This document shows positions 21,837 through 32,860 of a DNA stretch of 64,000 bases, piece by piece. Position numbers and translations under genes: made by a program. The first letter of the stretch is position 1. Each line of letters begins with the position of its first letter. The DNA lies in assembly GCF_002878395.1 (NCBI RefSeq), contig NC_061114.1, forward strand, positions 169,324,617-169,388,616, written 5' to 3'. The DNA is from Capsicum annuum. Taxonomy: Eukaryota; Streptophyta; Magnoliopsida; Solanales; Solanaceae. The notes under the pieces were generated by a model. That model was not told the origin of the DNA, searched no databases, and worked only from the letters and a program-made list of their open reading frames with translations.

Positions 21837-23100
21837 ATGCCTCCCTGAATATTTGATGGTTGTAGAAATTCTACTGGAACCTCTATTCCACCTGAAGGGA
21901 ATATGGATGGGACTCGCCCTATTTATGAAGTGCAAACTTGATCTAAGGTCCCTGCTCCTGATTATATCACATCACGTAGAGTTTCACTGGTCCCTACCAA
22001 TATTTTTAGAGCTTCTCGGGTTGGTGATAATTACGCTTAGTCACCCCTAGGAGATATCTCTAATGTAGAGTTTCGTCAGTCAATTCATATGCTTACTCAG
22101 TTAGTGGTATCATTTTCTTGTCAGTCTAACCGTATTGATTCTGTTGCTTATTCATGTGATGTGATGTCACCCAGGTCGACTAATTTATGAGGTTAAATCC
22201 CCCAACCTTTACAGGCTTTAGGGTTAAGAAGGATCATCATGGGTTCATTGATGAGATGGAGAATAATTTTAGAGTAGTGCATGCTACTAATTTAGTGGTT
22301 GTAGATTTTGCTGCATACTAATTAAAAGATATAGCTTATCAGTGGTATGAGGAATGGGAAGCTATAAGGGCTGATGATTCTAAGTAGGTTGTGTGGGATG
22401 ACTTTTTAGGGGCCTTTCTTGATCACTTCTTTCCTCAGGAATTAAGAGAAGCTAAGGTTGAAGATCTTATGAACTTGAAGCAAGGAAAGATGAGTATGAA
22501 GGAGTATGCTCTGAAATTTCAGCAGTTATCCCACCATGATCTGGAGTTAGTGGCTAACATGAGGTCCTGAATGAGAAATTTTAATTCAGGTTTATCCTGT
22601 GATTTGGTGTTAGAATGTAAGTTTGCTATTGAATAATGATATGGACATCTCCAAGCTAGTGGTTTATATGCAATAGGTGGAGAATGAAAATAAGAAGCAG
22701 GTACAGATGGGAAAGAGGCAGAATAAAAAGTTTAGTTATTCAGAGCAGGATACAGGTCAGCCGAATATTAGGAAACATAGCAGGCGGTGGAAAGAATAAG
22801 ATTGGGGAAATTCTCATTCTACAGCTAGTGATCCTTATCCTAAGCCTTTAGGTAATCATTGTTTTCAATATATTATTCATCCTAAGGCATAGGGTGCCTA
22901 GTCTCAGGCTAGTGGATCTCAATCAGCCCTACCTTATCCTTCTAGTCATTTTTATGGGAAGCTTTACTATGTATATTATGAAGAGGGGAGAAATAGGTGC
23001 TATAATTATGGTAAGCTTTGTCATATGCAGTGAGATTGTCCTTCAACCAAGGTCACCACTGGAGCTAATAAGGTTCTGATCACCCCTTGATCCAAAGGGC
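21837..23100 (+). pseudogene. gag remnant of element A
   Basis: ATG at 21837 reads MPP then a TGA. Later pieces include NPPTFTGFRVKKDHHGFIDE (near 22197), MENNFRVVHATNL, LKDIAYQWYEEWEAIRADDS, WDDFLGAFLDHFFPQELREA and MNLKQGKMSMKEYALKFQQL (to about 22530), which form the retrotransposon gag domain. A knuckle remnant near 22995-23040 reads CYNYGKLCHM, stop, DC. The second Cys is Tyr and one position is a stop. Frameshifts and TAG/TAA codons are frequent. Confidence 0.85.
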
Positions 23101-23216
23101 GCTACTTCTGGTACCAAAACTGGCTAGAATTATCTCTATGCACTTGCTACTCATTAGGAATTTGAGACATCTCTAGATGTTGTTACTGGTATATTACAGC
23201 TCTTTTCTCATGATGT

Positions 23217-23530
23217 TTATTATTTGCTTGATTCAGGTTCTACACTATCTTATGTCACCTCTTATGTGGCTGTGTATTTTGGTTTTGGTCATAAAATTAT
23301 TGTCGAACCCTTCTTTGTGTGTCTACTCTGATGGGTGATTGTATAGTTACTAGAAAAATCTATAGAGGTTGTATGGGTGTCCATATTTCATAAAGAGACA
23401 TTGGTGGATTTTATAAAATTTGATATGGTGGATTTTGATGTTATCTTAGGGATAAATTGGCTTCATTCATGCTATGCTTCTATGGATGTAGGACCCGAAA
23501 GGTCAGTTTTCAATTTCCTAATGAACCGGT
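23217..23530 (+). pseudogene. Aspartic protease remnant of element A, active site intact
   Basis: YYLLDSGSTLSYVTSYVAVY at 23218-23280 keeps the D-S-G-S core, with the Asp codon at 23230-23232. GFGHKIIVEPFF follows before the frame breaks. Downstream fragments in other frames (ILMLS, IGFIHAMLL) fit the usual ...DVILGMDWL... region of chromovirus protease. The frame around it is interrupted, so no functional enzyme is expected. Confidence 0.8.
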
Positions 23531-23689
23531 ATTAGAATGGGAGGAGAGTTCCTTAATACCCAAAGAGAGGTTTATCTCTTACCTTAGATCTCATAAAATG
23601 CTTTTAAAGGGTGTCTGTATCATCTAGTTCAAGTTAAGGATTCTAATTTTGAAAGTCCTTCTTTGCAATCCATCCCTGTGGTTAATGAA

Positions 23690-24133
23690 TTTTCTTAAGT
23701 GTTTCCTGATGATTTTCCTAGGATTCCTCCTGAGGAAATAGATTTTGGGATTGATCTTCTACCGGATACTCGTCCAATTTACATTCCTACTTATAGAATG
23801 GCTCCTTCTGAACTAAAGGAGCTGAAGAAGCAATTGAAAGATCTTCATGATAAAGGCTTTATTCATCCTAGGGTCTCTTTGTGGGATACTGCTATGCTTT
23901 TCGTGCAAAAGAAATATGGGTCTCTTCAAATTTGTTTAGATTATTGTCAGTTGAATATGGTGATAGTGAAGAATAAGTACCCTTTTTCTACGATTGATGA
24001 CCTTTTTGATCAGCTTTAGCATGCTAGGTTTTTCTCTAAGATTGATCAGTTTTTTATTTGGGTTATCACCAGTTGAAGATTAGGGAGATTGATATTCCCA
24101 AGACTCTTTTCCAAACCCGTTATAGTCACTATG
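23690..24133 (+). pseudogene. Reverse transcriptase of element A, N-terminal part
   Basis: The open stretch at 23699-24019 reads [80 protein letters not shown] and [16 protein letters not shown]. It is then closed by a TAG where Gln is expected, and [12 protein letters not shown] follows. This is the RT finger/palm start of chromoviruses. The usual WGAP is WDTA here. The sequence is interrupted at 24133 inside the conserved YxxYEF region by solo LTR B and resumes at 26708. Confidence 0.88.
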
Positions 24134-26707
24134 TATGATGCCCCACATCTATACCCCGGACGCTACACAGTGCTTACGACCCCGAAGGACCACAAGCTAA
24201 CCCATGACTAATATCTGTTGAGCACTGAATAATAATACTGAAACAAACATAGAATTAATCTGAATTTCCATAAGGCTCAAAATCTAAACACTGACAAATA
24301 ATAATATCTGGTAAAAACATCTAAAAACTAAACACTGTTTGAACTGGTCTAGTCTTAAATCCTCTAACTGAACTATCTAAATATAGAGTTGATGGGACAA
24401 GCCCCCAACTAACTCCCACTACTGAACTACTAATAAACTAAAATAAAAGCATATCCCTATGAGGACTCACTACTATATCTGGAACTACTGACTGGATTTG
24501 TCTAAACACGATCAGGATCCTGAGCATTCGAACCTATGATATGAGACATTATAGCGTAAAAAAAGAGTATGCGGTCAGTACGTGGAATGTACTAGTATTC
24601 TAGATGAGGTAAGGATGATTGCAAGGGTTCATATGCATGAACAGTAACTGACCAGACGATATAGAGTAACTAAATGTAAGAATACGTGGATAACTAATAC
24701 TACTAAAATCACTAAGAATACAATACTATGGACATGCATAGATATATACTGTATCTGAGCTTTTCTGAAGCTGAGTACTGAGTTTTGATAACTAAGTAAC
24801 TAATATCTGAAGTTACTAATAATTGAATTACTGATACTGATTGACTGTTTCTAACAGTCCAGATTCTATAGAACTGCACTGAGTTCTAAATTGAAGACTG
24901 AAACTGAAACTATGCAGGTAATCATCTAACCAACATGCCCCAAATCTGAGATGATAGGGGTCTAACTTGTGACCTCAGTTGGAAAGATGTTAGTACCGTG
25001 CCACGGGTACTAACAATGGCTGTGAGTTAACCCTAACTGGCAAGAAGTTATTTTTTCAACCCTTAACTGGCAGGAAAACTCATAAGAGATGTGCCAACCC
25101 TTATATAGCAGGAAGTCATCTCAACCTATGCTAGCTACGTAGTTCTGTAACTTAGGGATTGCTACTAAGGGTCAAATCCTACACTAACAGGAATTCCCCC
25201 ATCCCTGGATTCACTCGGTGCTAAATCTTACTCCCAATTGAAAGACATTTAACTAATTATACTGAATTGGACTGGATTGATACTGAGTTTACTGAGTTTT
25301 TCTGAGTTTTGTAACTGACTGAGTTCTACTGATCGTGACATGACTGATACTATTCGGTAACTGACACTGGATCTAGGTAAACAGCTAGATTGTCGGGTAT
25401 AAAATACCCCCAGTACTCTATAGCATGAAAAGTAAAGCATAGCATAATCTTGAAAATCATAACAATGTATACTTGTGCATAATTCATTCATATAGAGATT
25501 TCATCAAACACTTGTAGGGCATAAGCTTGTACATATACTAGCATGCCATGATTTTATCATTTAATTCACATGATCATTCTATCAATCACTTGGGGAGCAC
25601 AACCTAATGCACATATTCATGGATAACATATAAACATGGCAACTACAATGCCCAACTTGCAATTTCATGGGTTTAACATGCTATTCATATAATTGCCCCT
25701 AAATACTATTCTATTTTTAGGAATCTTACCATAATCATGGATTGAAAACCAAATTAACATCACAGATACATTAATCACTTTGTAAATTCAAGGTTTTATC
25801 AAGATAATCACATATTCATCACACATGCTATTCAATTTCATGAACTTGCACTTAAATCATGGATTGAAACCCAACTAGTATCATGAACATGAATTTAATC
25901 TAATTCAAACATGGAATTTCATAATTCAATAATCTTGTAGTTTTAAAAATGGATTCATGGACTCTATGGGTGAAAGGAACCCATAGATGAAAACCTAACA
26001 TACCTGGGTATCTTAATTCTTGAAGTCCTTGGAGGAATTCTTGAGCTTGTTCTTGAATTCTTGAACTAGGGTTTTTTTCATCTTGAGAGAGTGTTTTAAA
26101 TCTTGAGAAAAGTGAGTGAATGATGAGATATTAGGTTATTTAGGGTGTAAATCCCATGTTTAGGTTGATTAGGGATTTTGAGATTTGACCAAACAGCCCC
26201 TAAAATTAAATAACGGAAACTTGAACTACTAAGTTTTCACCCCAGCGCGATGCGGTACAATCGCGTCTGCTCACTGAAAAGTGGACAACTGGGAAGTGGG
26301 CTGATGGCACAATCCGACGTCATCGTAGTGCCTCACTGGATGGGAAAATGGTCCTTGGCGCGATGCGTTATTATCGCGCAACACTGGAAAAGTGACAATT
26401 AGGAAATTGGCTGGTGGCGTGATGCGGTAGTATCGCGTTAGCTCTATGGAAAATGACAATTGCCATTTAGACATACTCCATGATGCACTACTGGCCTGAA
26501 TGGCGGTGTTTAATGACCGAAACTTAAAATAACCATAACTTCTTATCCGGTTATCGGATTCAGGCAAATTTTATACTATCGGAAAGCTAATTCAATTTCC
26601 TACGCAATGCAGGCTCTAAACTGAAAAATACTGAGGATTTAAAAAAATTCATATTGGATTACTCATGTACTGAGTTAATTTAAGCTAGGGAAATACAAGG
26701 TATTATA
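24134..26707 (-). mobile_element. Solo LTR B inserted in the RT of element A
   Basis: 2574 bp with no internal domain, flanked by CTATG on both sides (24129-24133 and 26708-26712). The ends (tatgatgcc on the left, ggtattata on the right) are decayed versions of the tgtaatgcc...ggtattaca ends of element I. Body landmarks also match the I LTR, such as ctcactcggtgctaaa near 25210 and the hairpin array near its right end. I infer minus orientation because I is minus with the same end-to-end order. A solo LTR arises when two LTRs of an inserted element recombine and delete the interior. Confidence 0.9.
26245..26500 (-). repeat. Five-unit tandem array, period about 57 bp, with gcgcgat hairpins (solo LTR B)
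   Basis: Units centre near 26245, 26304, 26358, 26417 and 26475. The clearest stem is gcgcgat (26358-26364) pairing perfectly with atcgcgc (26373-26379). Intervening sequence repeats actggaaaagtgacaatt and gggaaattggctggtgg variants. It is the only GC- and CpG-rich patch in an AT-rich neighbourhood. Confidence 0.85.
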
Positions 26708-27043
26708 CTATGAGTTTTTGGTTATGTCATTTAGGTTGACTAATACACCGACTGCTTTCATGGATCTTATGAATTAGGTGATTTGGAAGTTTCTGGATTT
26801 GTTCATTGTAGTCTTCATTGATGATATCTTGGTGTACTCTAAGAGTGACGAGGATCATGCCAATCACCTTTGAATTGTGTTATGGACTCTTAAGGACCAT
26901 AAGTTGTATGCAAAATTTTCTAAGTGTGAATTTTGGCTAAGTGTTGCGACCTTTCTTAGGCATGTCGATTATAGTGATGGGATCAAGGTAGATCCACAGA
27001 AAGTTGAAGCAGTTAAGAAATCGCCTAGACCCACGACTCTAAC
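26708..27043 (+). pseudogene. Reverse transcriptase of element A, catalytic part
   Basis: After the solo LTR the frame continues YEFLVMSFRLTNTPTAFMDL, MN, a TAG, VIWKFLDLFIVVFIDDILVY and SKSDEDHANHL. It then continues LYAKFSKCEFWLSVATFL and KVDPQKVEAVKKSPRPTTL. The xxDD catalytic pair is at 26820-26825 (FIDD). The reading is broken again at 27043 by element C. Apart from the two insertions, this palm/thumb region has few internal lesions. Confidence 0.9.
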
Positions 27044-27636
27044 TGTCATGACCCAAACCAGGGCCTGACCATGATGGGTATCTCAAGACCCACGTGGATC
27101 GGAGATCACCCCTTCACCTAACCTAACCAACGTATCAACCACAAGTGTTGGATAAATCCCAAACATATAAAAAGATAGAGGGAAATAAGGCCAACAATAG
27201 CTCAAGAAATATTTAAACCATTCATCAACACAACACATTAAATAATCACACCGAAGTTCACAGTAATCCACAAAGCCTCTACCATTTGAGATCAATAAAA
27301 TGTCAGGACATGTCCCTGACAATAGACAAACCAAGTCTAAAAAAAGTCTAAGACATAGAGTATAAAGACTATGAAATGAATGCCTTCCAAAGTATAAAAT
27401 CTCACTACCTCAATGTCAACTCACGAACCACTCAAAAACCTAGTCACTATACAGGAAAAGAAGAAGAAGTTCTGGTCCCTGTATCGCGTAGGGATACAGC
27501 ATCTGGGGATGGTTAGCAATTGAAGTGCTAGCATATAACTCAAGGATAAAGGAATAAAATAATATTGTCATTAAATCCAAGTCAAATCATCATATTCAAT
27601 CACATGTATACATACATACATACATATATACATATA

Positions 27637-27699
<63 letters not shown>

Positions 27700-29467
27700 T
27701 GCCAGGATAGGGAACAATATTTAGCATGCATTTTTGAAATCTTAGTCTAGGTTATGTAGCTTAGCTGTTATGTTAATAACACCCATAGGCTATATGGGCT
27801 CCAGCCCTCACCCCCAGGTTGGGCCCCAGTCCGTGTATCCGCACAAACCAAAGAATGATCTTACATATACGCTAGGGAGACTCAAACTTCCCACTCATAT
27901 ACTAAGGTGACTTAAGAAAACGATCATATAGTAGAATATGGGAGACTCAAACCTCCCACATCATGTAGTACAGAGATTCAAAATTCCCGGTCATATTAAC
28001 CAGGAGGACACGAACCTTAGGCCATTTTGACCCCCACACCGGCAAACGCAGTTTCCAGCATTGACCCCTCGAGATCTCCACCTTCGTAACTCAGCTACAC
28101 AACCATATTTAAAGCATTCACCACACATAAACAAACTTTTCCAGTTACTTACCGAAGGCATCCAATTGATATCATCATACCAACCCCACTTGAAAGTCTA
28201 CAACATGCCATAACCATTATTATTTAATGTTTGGGACTCGAACCCATAGTCTATACAAAGACCTCAATTCAATTCGACATTCAAGGACTCGAACCATTCA
28301 GCCAATCAAACCAACAAGGTTACAATTCAAAACCATTTATGACCCATAAGGTCTTCATGAAACCATTTACCAATTATTTACATTATTAGGCCAATGCCTT
28401 GGTTCAAATCAGAATTTAATTCGCTTTATGGCCATCAAGACCTTTTCAAAACCATTCATCCTTCATTAACATTCTTATGCCAAACATTAGTTCAAAATGC
28501 AACTCATCATGTGACAAAATTCTTCTCACAGATATTTTAAAAAATAGGTTGAGGGCACACTATTATCAAACTATTATTCAAGTCAAAAACCATCAAGTAA
28601 GGGTTAACCATGACCCATTCATTAAACCACAATTTCCATGCAACCACATATGCAAAACCACTATCAAAATATGTATAAACATAAGTGAAAACATAAGAGA
28701 GAAATACTCAATATTACACACTCAAACTCCCAACTATAGATTTCAAAACCACCGTTTATGATTCAAGAATAATGCTTAAAACACATGATTTATATAAACT
28801 AACAATGAAGTAAGAGTTATATGCCTGAATTATGAAGATTTATGGAGAGATTTTGATCTTTAATCACCTAGATGGTCACCCTAATAAAACCCTAGATCAA
28901 TCACCATGAGAGATTTCTACAGAGTTTTTGAGAGTGTTTTGATTTTCTAAAGTGATAAATGAGGAACCAAATAGTGTTATAAGGTGTGGGGTCTTAAGGG
29001 ATTGTGGTGTGAAATGTCTAAAATTACCTCAGCTTAAAAGTTGCAAAAGACTCACATGAAGGTACGGTTGGACCCCTCCACTCATACCCCATCATACGAG
29101 TGGTACCTTCTACTCATACCTTAATTAAAATGTTGGACACCATAATCTATCCAACATACGACTCCTTAGTATGAGTCGTAACCTACCATACGACTAGTAC
29201 CCAATCAAGTCGTGCCCTAGGCAGAATGTCACGGCTAAAGACTGAATAACGTATGGTTTAGCACTATACTTCTTATGTCATGATTATACGAGTTATATGA
29301 TTTCGTCTTGTACCAAGAATAGAACTTGGCCAATACGACACTGACCATCATACTACTAGGGTCCTTGATCCATAACCTTACCATACGAGTAGTATGGTAA
29401 GTCGTATGATGCACAAAATGTCCAAGACTCATGAAATTTTGCAAGGGCCAAAGTTTTGGGTGTTTCA
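27044..29467 (-). repeat. 3' LTR of element C
   Basis: 2424 bp, plus strand tgtcatgaccc to gtgtttca. It aligns with the split second LTR: for example gagactcaaacctcccac near 27948 against gggactcaaacctccaca near 47191, and taggtcttcatgaaacc-type text at 28350 and 47610. It contains a long (CATA)n/(TA)n microsatellite, repeated gggactcgaacc-type words (27890-28290), and the tacgact-word array (29050-29440). Confidence 0.88.
27606..27697. repeat. (CATA)n then (TA)23 microsatellite in the C LTR
   Basis: Runs of catacata and catatata at 27606-27651 lead into an uninterrupted (AT) run at 27652-27697. The second C LTR has only about eleven TA units (32818-32839), so the run has changed length since insertion. 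An open frame across this run codes only for low-complexity residues and is not a gene. Confidence 0.95.
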
Positions 29468-30519
29468 GTCTCCCGCCACCCCCTCCCTTAAGGATCAATC
29501 ATCCTCAAATAATGGGATGAGGCACTACCAGCACGATTAAACCCCAAACATCTCTACTCTTACCTTTAGTCCTCACCCTAGAAATCATCAATGAATACTC
29601 TGCCTCACCAAATTCAATCTCAAAATTTTCCACAGACACATCACTACGAGATCCTAAGTCTATCCATATATATTGCTCCTATGTTTAAGCCTATTCAAAG
29701 CTAAAAGAGGTTAACTTAGGCCACAGGGTTCTATTCCTTGCATACTACTTGGCCCCATCATAGAAATCAACCATCCTATCCCACTAGGATTCCTAATTAT
29801 CCATCACAACATTCAAGCCTACCTTTACTATATCCGTTCTATGGTTTACCCCATCAAAGGTCTGGTAAACTCTAAAATCATAGACTCGCAACTTCTAATT
29901 AGGGGTTTGGACATCTATGCTTCTAAACACTCCTCAGTCCATTTTTTTGTAACTCCTTAGAATACCAGCATTACTTCTCCAATATTATATCCCCATATCT
30001 CGACAGATTCTAAATTTATACCAAGAGTTCACATAATCTATCTACTCCTCCCCTAGTTTGGCTCCACATAACACCATATAAAAACACCCTAGACTTCTGT
30101 ATGCTCAGAAACATTAGGAACATAAGCTAGGCTTAGAGGGCACCCTTAACTAAAAATTGAGTATACTTTACTCTTGTAACCCAAAACTCTTATCCATCTA
30201 ATTATTTAGCTACCACTTCTACTTCAACATATAGGCCCCAAACCTATACCCCCATTACATATTCCATTATTTCATAGGGCACCAACCCAAGATCTCTCAC
30301 ATATAACATTACCCTACTAATTTACCCCCATATATGTTGCATCACTGTCCTTGATTTAACATTCTTATCACCACACTTAGCATCAAAAGCTCAAAATTAG
30401 CATCTAATAACGATCATGTATCACCCACAAAATATCTCACAAATCATACTAATATACCCAATAAGGAGACTACTCTAAATTTCCTTTCTTATCGCCAACG
30501 GCCTATACACATCTGAAGA
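29468..30519. other. Unrecognised interior of element C next to its 3' LTR
   Basis: Directly inside the LTR, the minus strand has ggagggggtggcgggagac (29468-29486), a polypurine-like tract. The remaining kilobase is where RNase H and integrase should be, but I recognise no pol motif on either strand. Pyrimidine-rich, stop-rich text suggests either a captured non-coding sequence or pol decayed beyond recognition. Confidence 0.5.
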
Positions 30520-30986
30520 AACCCATCTTCTTTACGCACGAATAACATTGGTGTACCCCACAGAGACATACTAGGATAGATGAAACCTTTGTCTAAGAGG
30601 TTCTTTTATTTCTTCTTAAGTTATTTCAACTCGATCGGAGCCATTCTATATGGGGGAATAGAAATTGGATGAGTGTCTAGAATAAGATCAATACCAAAAT
30701 CAATCTCCCTATCGGGAGGGATACCGAGAAGCTCATCCGGGAAGACCTCGGGAAACTTATTTACCACAGGAATCGAATACAAAGAAAGACCTTTCGAGTT
30801 AGAAGTTTTAACTTGGACCAGATGATAGAGACACCCCTTGAAGATTAATATCTGGGCTCTAAGATACGATGTAAACCTTTCCTTAGGAGTTAGGGAACCA
30901 TCTTCCCGCTCAATAATTGGCTCATTAGGGAAATTAAACATAACCTTATGGGTTCGACAATCTAAGGTAGCATAGTATGAGTGCAA
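30520..30986 (-). pseudogene. Reverse transcriptase start of element C
   Basis: The minus-strand open stretch 30621-30986 reads [60 protein letters not shown] and [20 protein letters not shown], ending in RMAPIELK. After stops it continues [20 protein letters not shown] and GFLQMCI near 30520. This is the protease-RT linker and RT fingers of chromoviruses. The palm with the catalytic aspartates is missing, and text beyond 30520 is not RT-like. It is homologous to the A stretch at 23560-23950. Confidence 0.85.
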
Positions 30987-31048
30987 CCATCCATCTGCTG
31001 AAAAATAATAAAATCAACCATGACTAAATCTATTAAGTCCATCAAAGT

Positions 31049-31252
31049 TTATCTACTACCAACAGCTACCACACAGCTCCTATAGACTCTTCTAACAACT
31101 ACATAGTCTCCTATTAGGGTAGAAATAGAAAAAGGGTCCAACAGACACTCTGGACCAAAATAAAAATGCATAGCTACCAATAGGGTTACATAAGAGAAAG
31201 AGATCCCCAACTCAAGTAAGTAGTACACATCATAGGGAAAGAGTTTCAACAT
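31049..31252 (-). pseudogene. Aspartic protease remnant of element C, catalytic Asp replaced
   Basis: The minus strand reads YYLLELGISFSYVTLLVAMH then FGPECLLDPFSISTLIGD and VVVRRVYRSCVV. The position of the usual D-S-G-S motif reads E-L-G-I, so the catalytic Asp is Glu. The rest fits chromovirus protease. The stretch is open but too short and lacks its flap and C-terminal parts in frame. Confidence 0.8.
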
Positions 31253-31419
31253 ACCAAGGAAAACATTAGGAGATGCTTCAGACTCCCAGCGGTCGAAAAG
31301 AGCATTGAGATGATTTTGATTAGTATCAACATTAGAGGTAGCACCATTTGGTGCGGGAGCTGATGAAGTAGTATAGGCACTTTGTTGGCCCCAGAAGCAA
31401 TCCTAGAATGACAATTTTA

Positions 31420-32051
31420 CTGTATATGACCAATCTGACCATAATTGAAGCATCAATTTTTTCCTTTATGACAGAACCCGAAATGTCCTCGACTACAGAA
31501 CCAGCAAGGAGGATAGGGTAAAACTAAATGTTCTTCAATAGATCGATATTGGGTACCCCATCCCTAGGAACACTACTATTCTTAAATTGATGTCCACCAG
31601 ATGGCTTATGGTAAAGGTCTCTAGCCGAAGGGTAAGAACTAGATTTTCCCAAACTTTCTTCCTTAGTCCATTGTCTCCCATGACTACACCACTATTGTAC
31701 TGACCCCCACCCTACTCTTAACATCTAAAATTCTTATTTTTCCTTTCTTCCATCCTCGTCTAACCTTTTCTAACACCAATAAGATCGAACTGGTGTGATA
31801 AAGAGACCACTATCTGGGTTAACAGTTGAATAGAACGACAGAACTCCATATTAAAAATATTTTCTTGAGGTGACTGAGCAAGGGTGTCACCACCTGGAAA
31901 AAGATCAGTAGGTACCAGTGGGACTCCATGAGGGAAATCAGAAGAAGCAACCCTGGATTGGGTTTGTACCCCATGGGTAGTACGAGCTCCGTCGATATTG
32001 TTCTTCGATGGGAGAGGAGTTTCCATAAGTTTCAAATATCTTTAGAGGCAT
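31420..32051 (-). pseudogene. gag remnant of element C, shortened
   Basis: The start is ATG at 32051 (MPLKIFETYGNSSP), 196 bp after the primer binding site. The second frame, 31760-32035, reads PHGVPLVPTDLFPGGDTLAQ and CRSIQLLTQIVVSLSHQF, the N-terminal part of chromovirus gag. The central capsid-like domain is largely deleted. A knuckle remnant near 31420-31460 reads CFNYGQIGHIQ, stop, NC, again with Tyr for the second Cys. Confidence 0.75.
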
Positions 32052-32246
32052 GATCTGAAAGGAGAAGAAATGGAGGTTAGAGAGATTCAAGACCTTAGGC
32101 TCTATAGCTTGAAATAGAACAACAAGAAAAGAAAACATTCCTAAATGTCTCATAGCCTCTCCCTTATAAGTATGGCATGCTACACACCCATAAAAGAGAC
32201 TATACTTGACATAGCTTTGTGGACACCTAATTTACCGTGAACCTAG

Positions 32247-32258
32247 GCTATAATACCA
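32247..32258 (-). other. Primer binding site of element C (decayed tRNA-Met type)
   Basis: The minus strand reads tggtattatagc, two to three changes from tggtatcagagc, next to the LTR edge at about 32263. Confidence 0.7.
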
Positions 32259-32262
32259 ACTT

Positions 32263-32860
32263 TATTGTGACCTGTACTAGGGCTTGGCTGTGAAGGGTAT
32301 CTCAAGTCTCATATGGAACAGAGATCACCCCCTAACCTAACCTAACCAACATATCAACTACAAGTGTCGGATGAATCTCAAACATATGACAATATAGAGA
32401 TAAATAAGGCTAATAATAGCTCAAGAAACATCTAAACCATTCATCACCACAACACACAAAACCAACACACCCAAGTCCACAGTAATCCATAAAGCCTCTA
32501 CTATCTTAGATTAATAAAATATCGAGACATGCCCTCGAAAATAGTCAAAAAAAGTCTAAGATATAGAATATAAAAAATATAAACTGAATGCCTTCCGAAG
32601 TATGGAATCTCACCACCTCAATGTCAACTTATAAACCGCTCAAACACCTGGTCACTGTGCAGGAAAAGAAAAAAAAATTTTAGTCCCTATATCGCGTGGA
32701 GATACAGCATCCGAGGATGGATAACAGTTAGAGCTCTAGCATGTAACTCAATGATAAAGGAATAAAATAATGTTGTCATTAAATCCAAGTTAAATCATCA
32801 TATGCATCCACATGAATACATATATATATATATATATATTGTGCCGGGATAGTGAACTAA
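32263..32860 (-). repeat. 5' LTR of element C, first piece (left of element D)
   Basis: Aligns with 27044-27715 of the other LTR, including ctatatcgcgtggagatacagc (32690 on, against 27482) and the (TA)n run at 32818-32839. It is broken at 32860 by element D and continues at 46958. The left edge is approximate because the terminal bases have diverged. Confidence 0.85.

Noticed and set aside
23690..27043. Endogenous plant pararetrovirus origin of the RT fragments
   Set aside because: LTRs, tRNA primer sites, polypurine tract, integrase and chromodomain in order identify Ty3/gypsy retrotransposons.
27565..27750. Open frame across the (CATA)/(TA) microsatellite
   Set aside because: Encodes only repeated Tyr/Ile/His from the simple repeat and lies inside an LTR.
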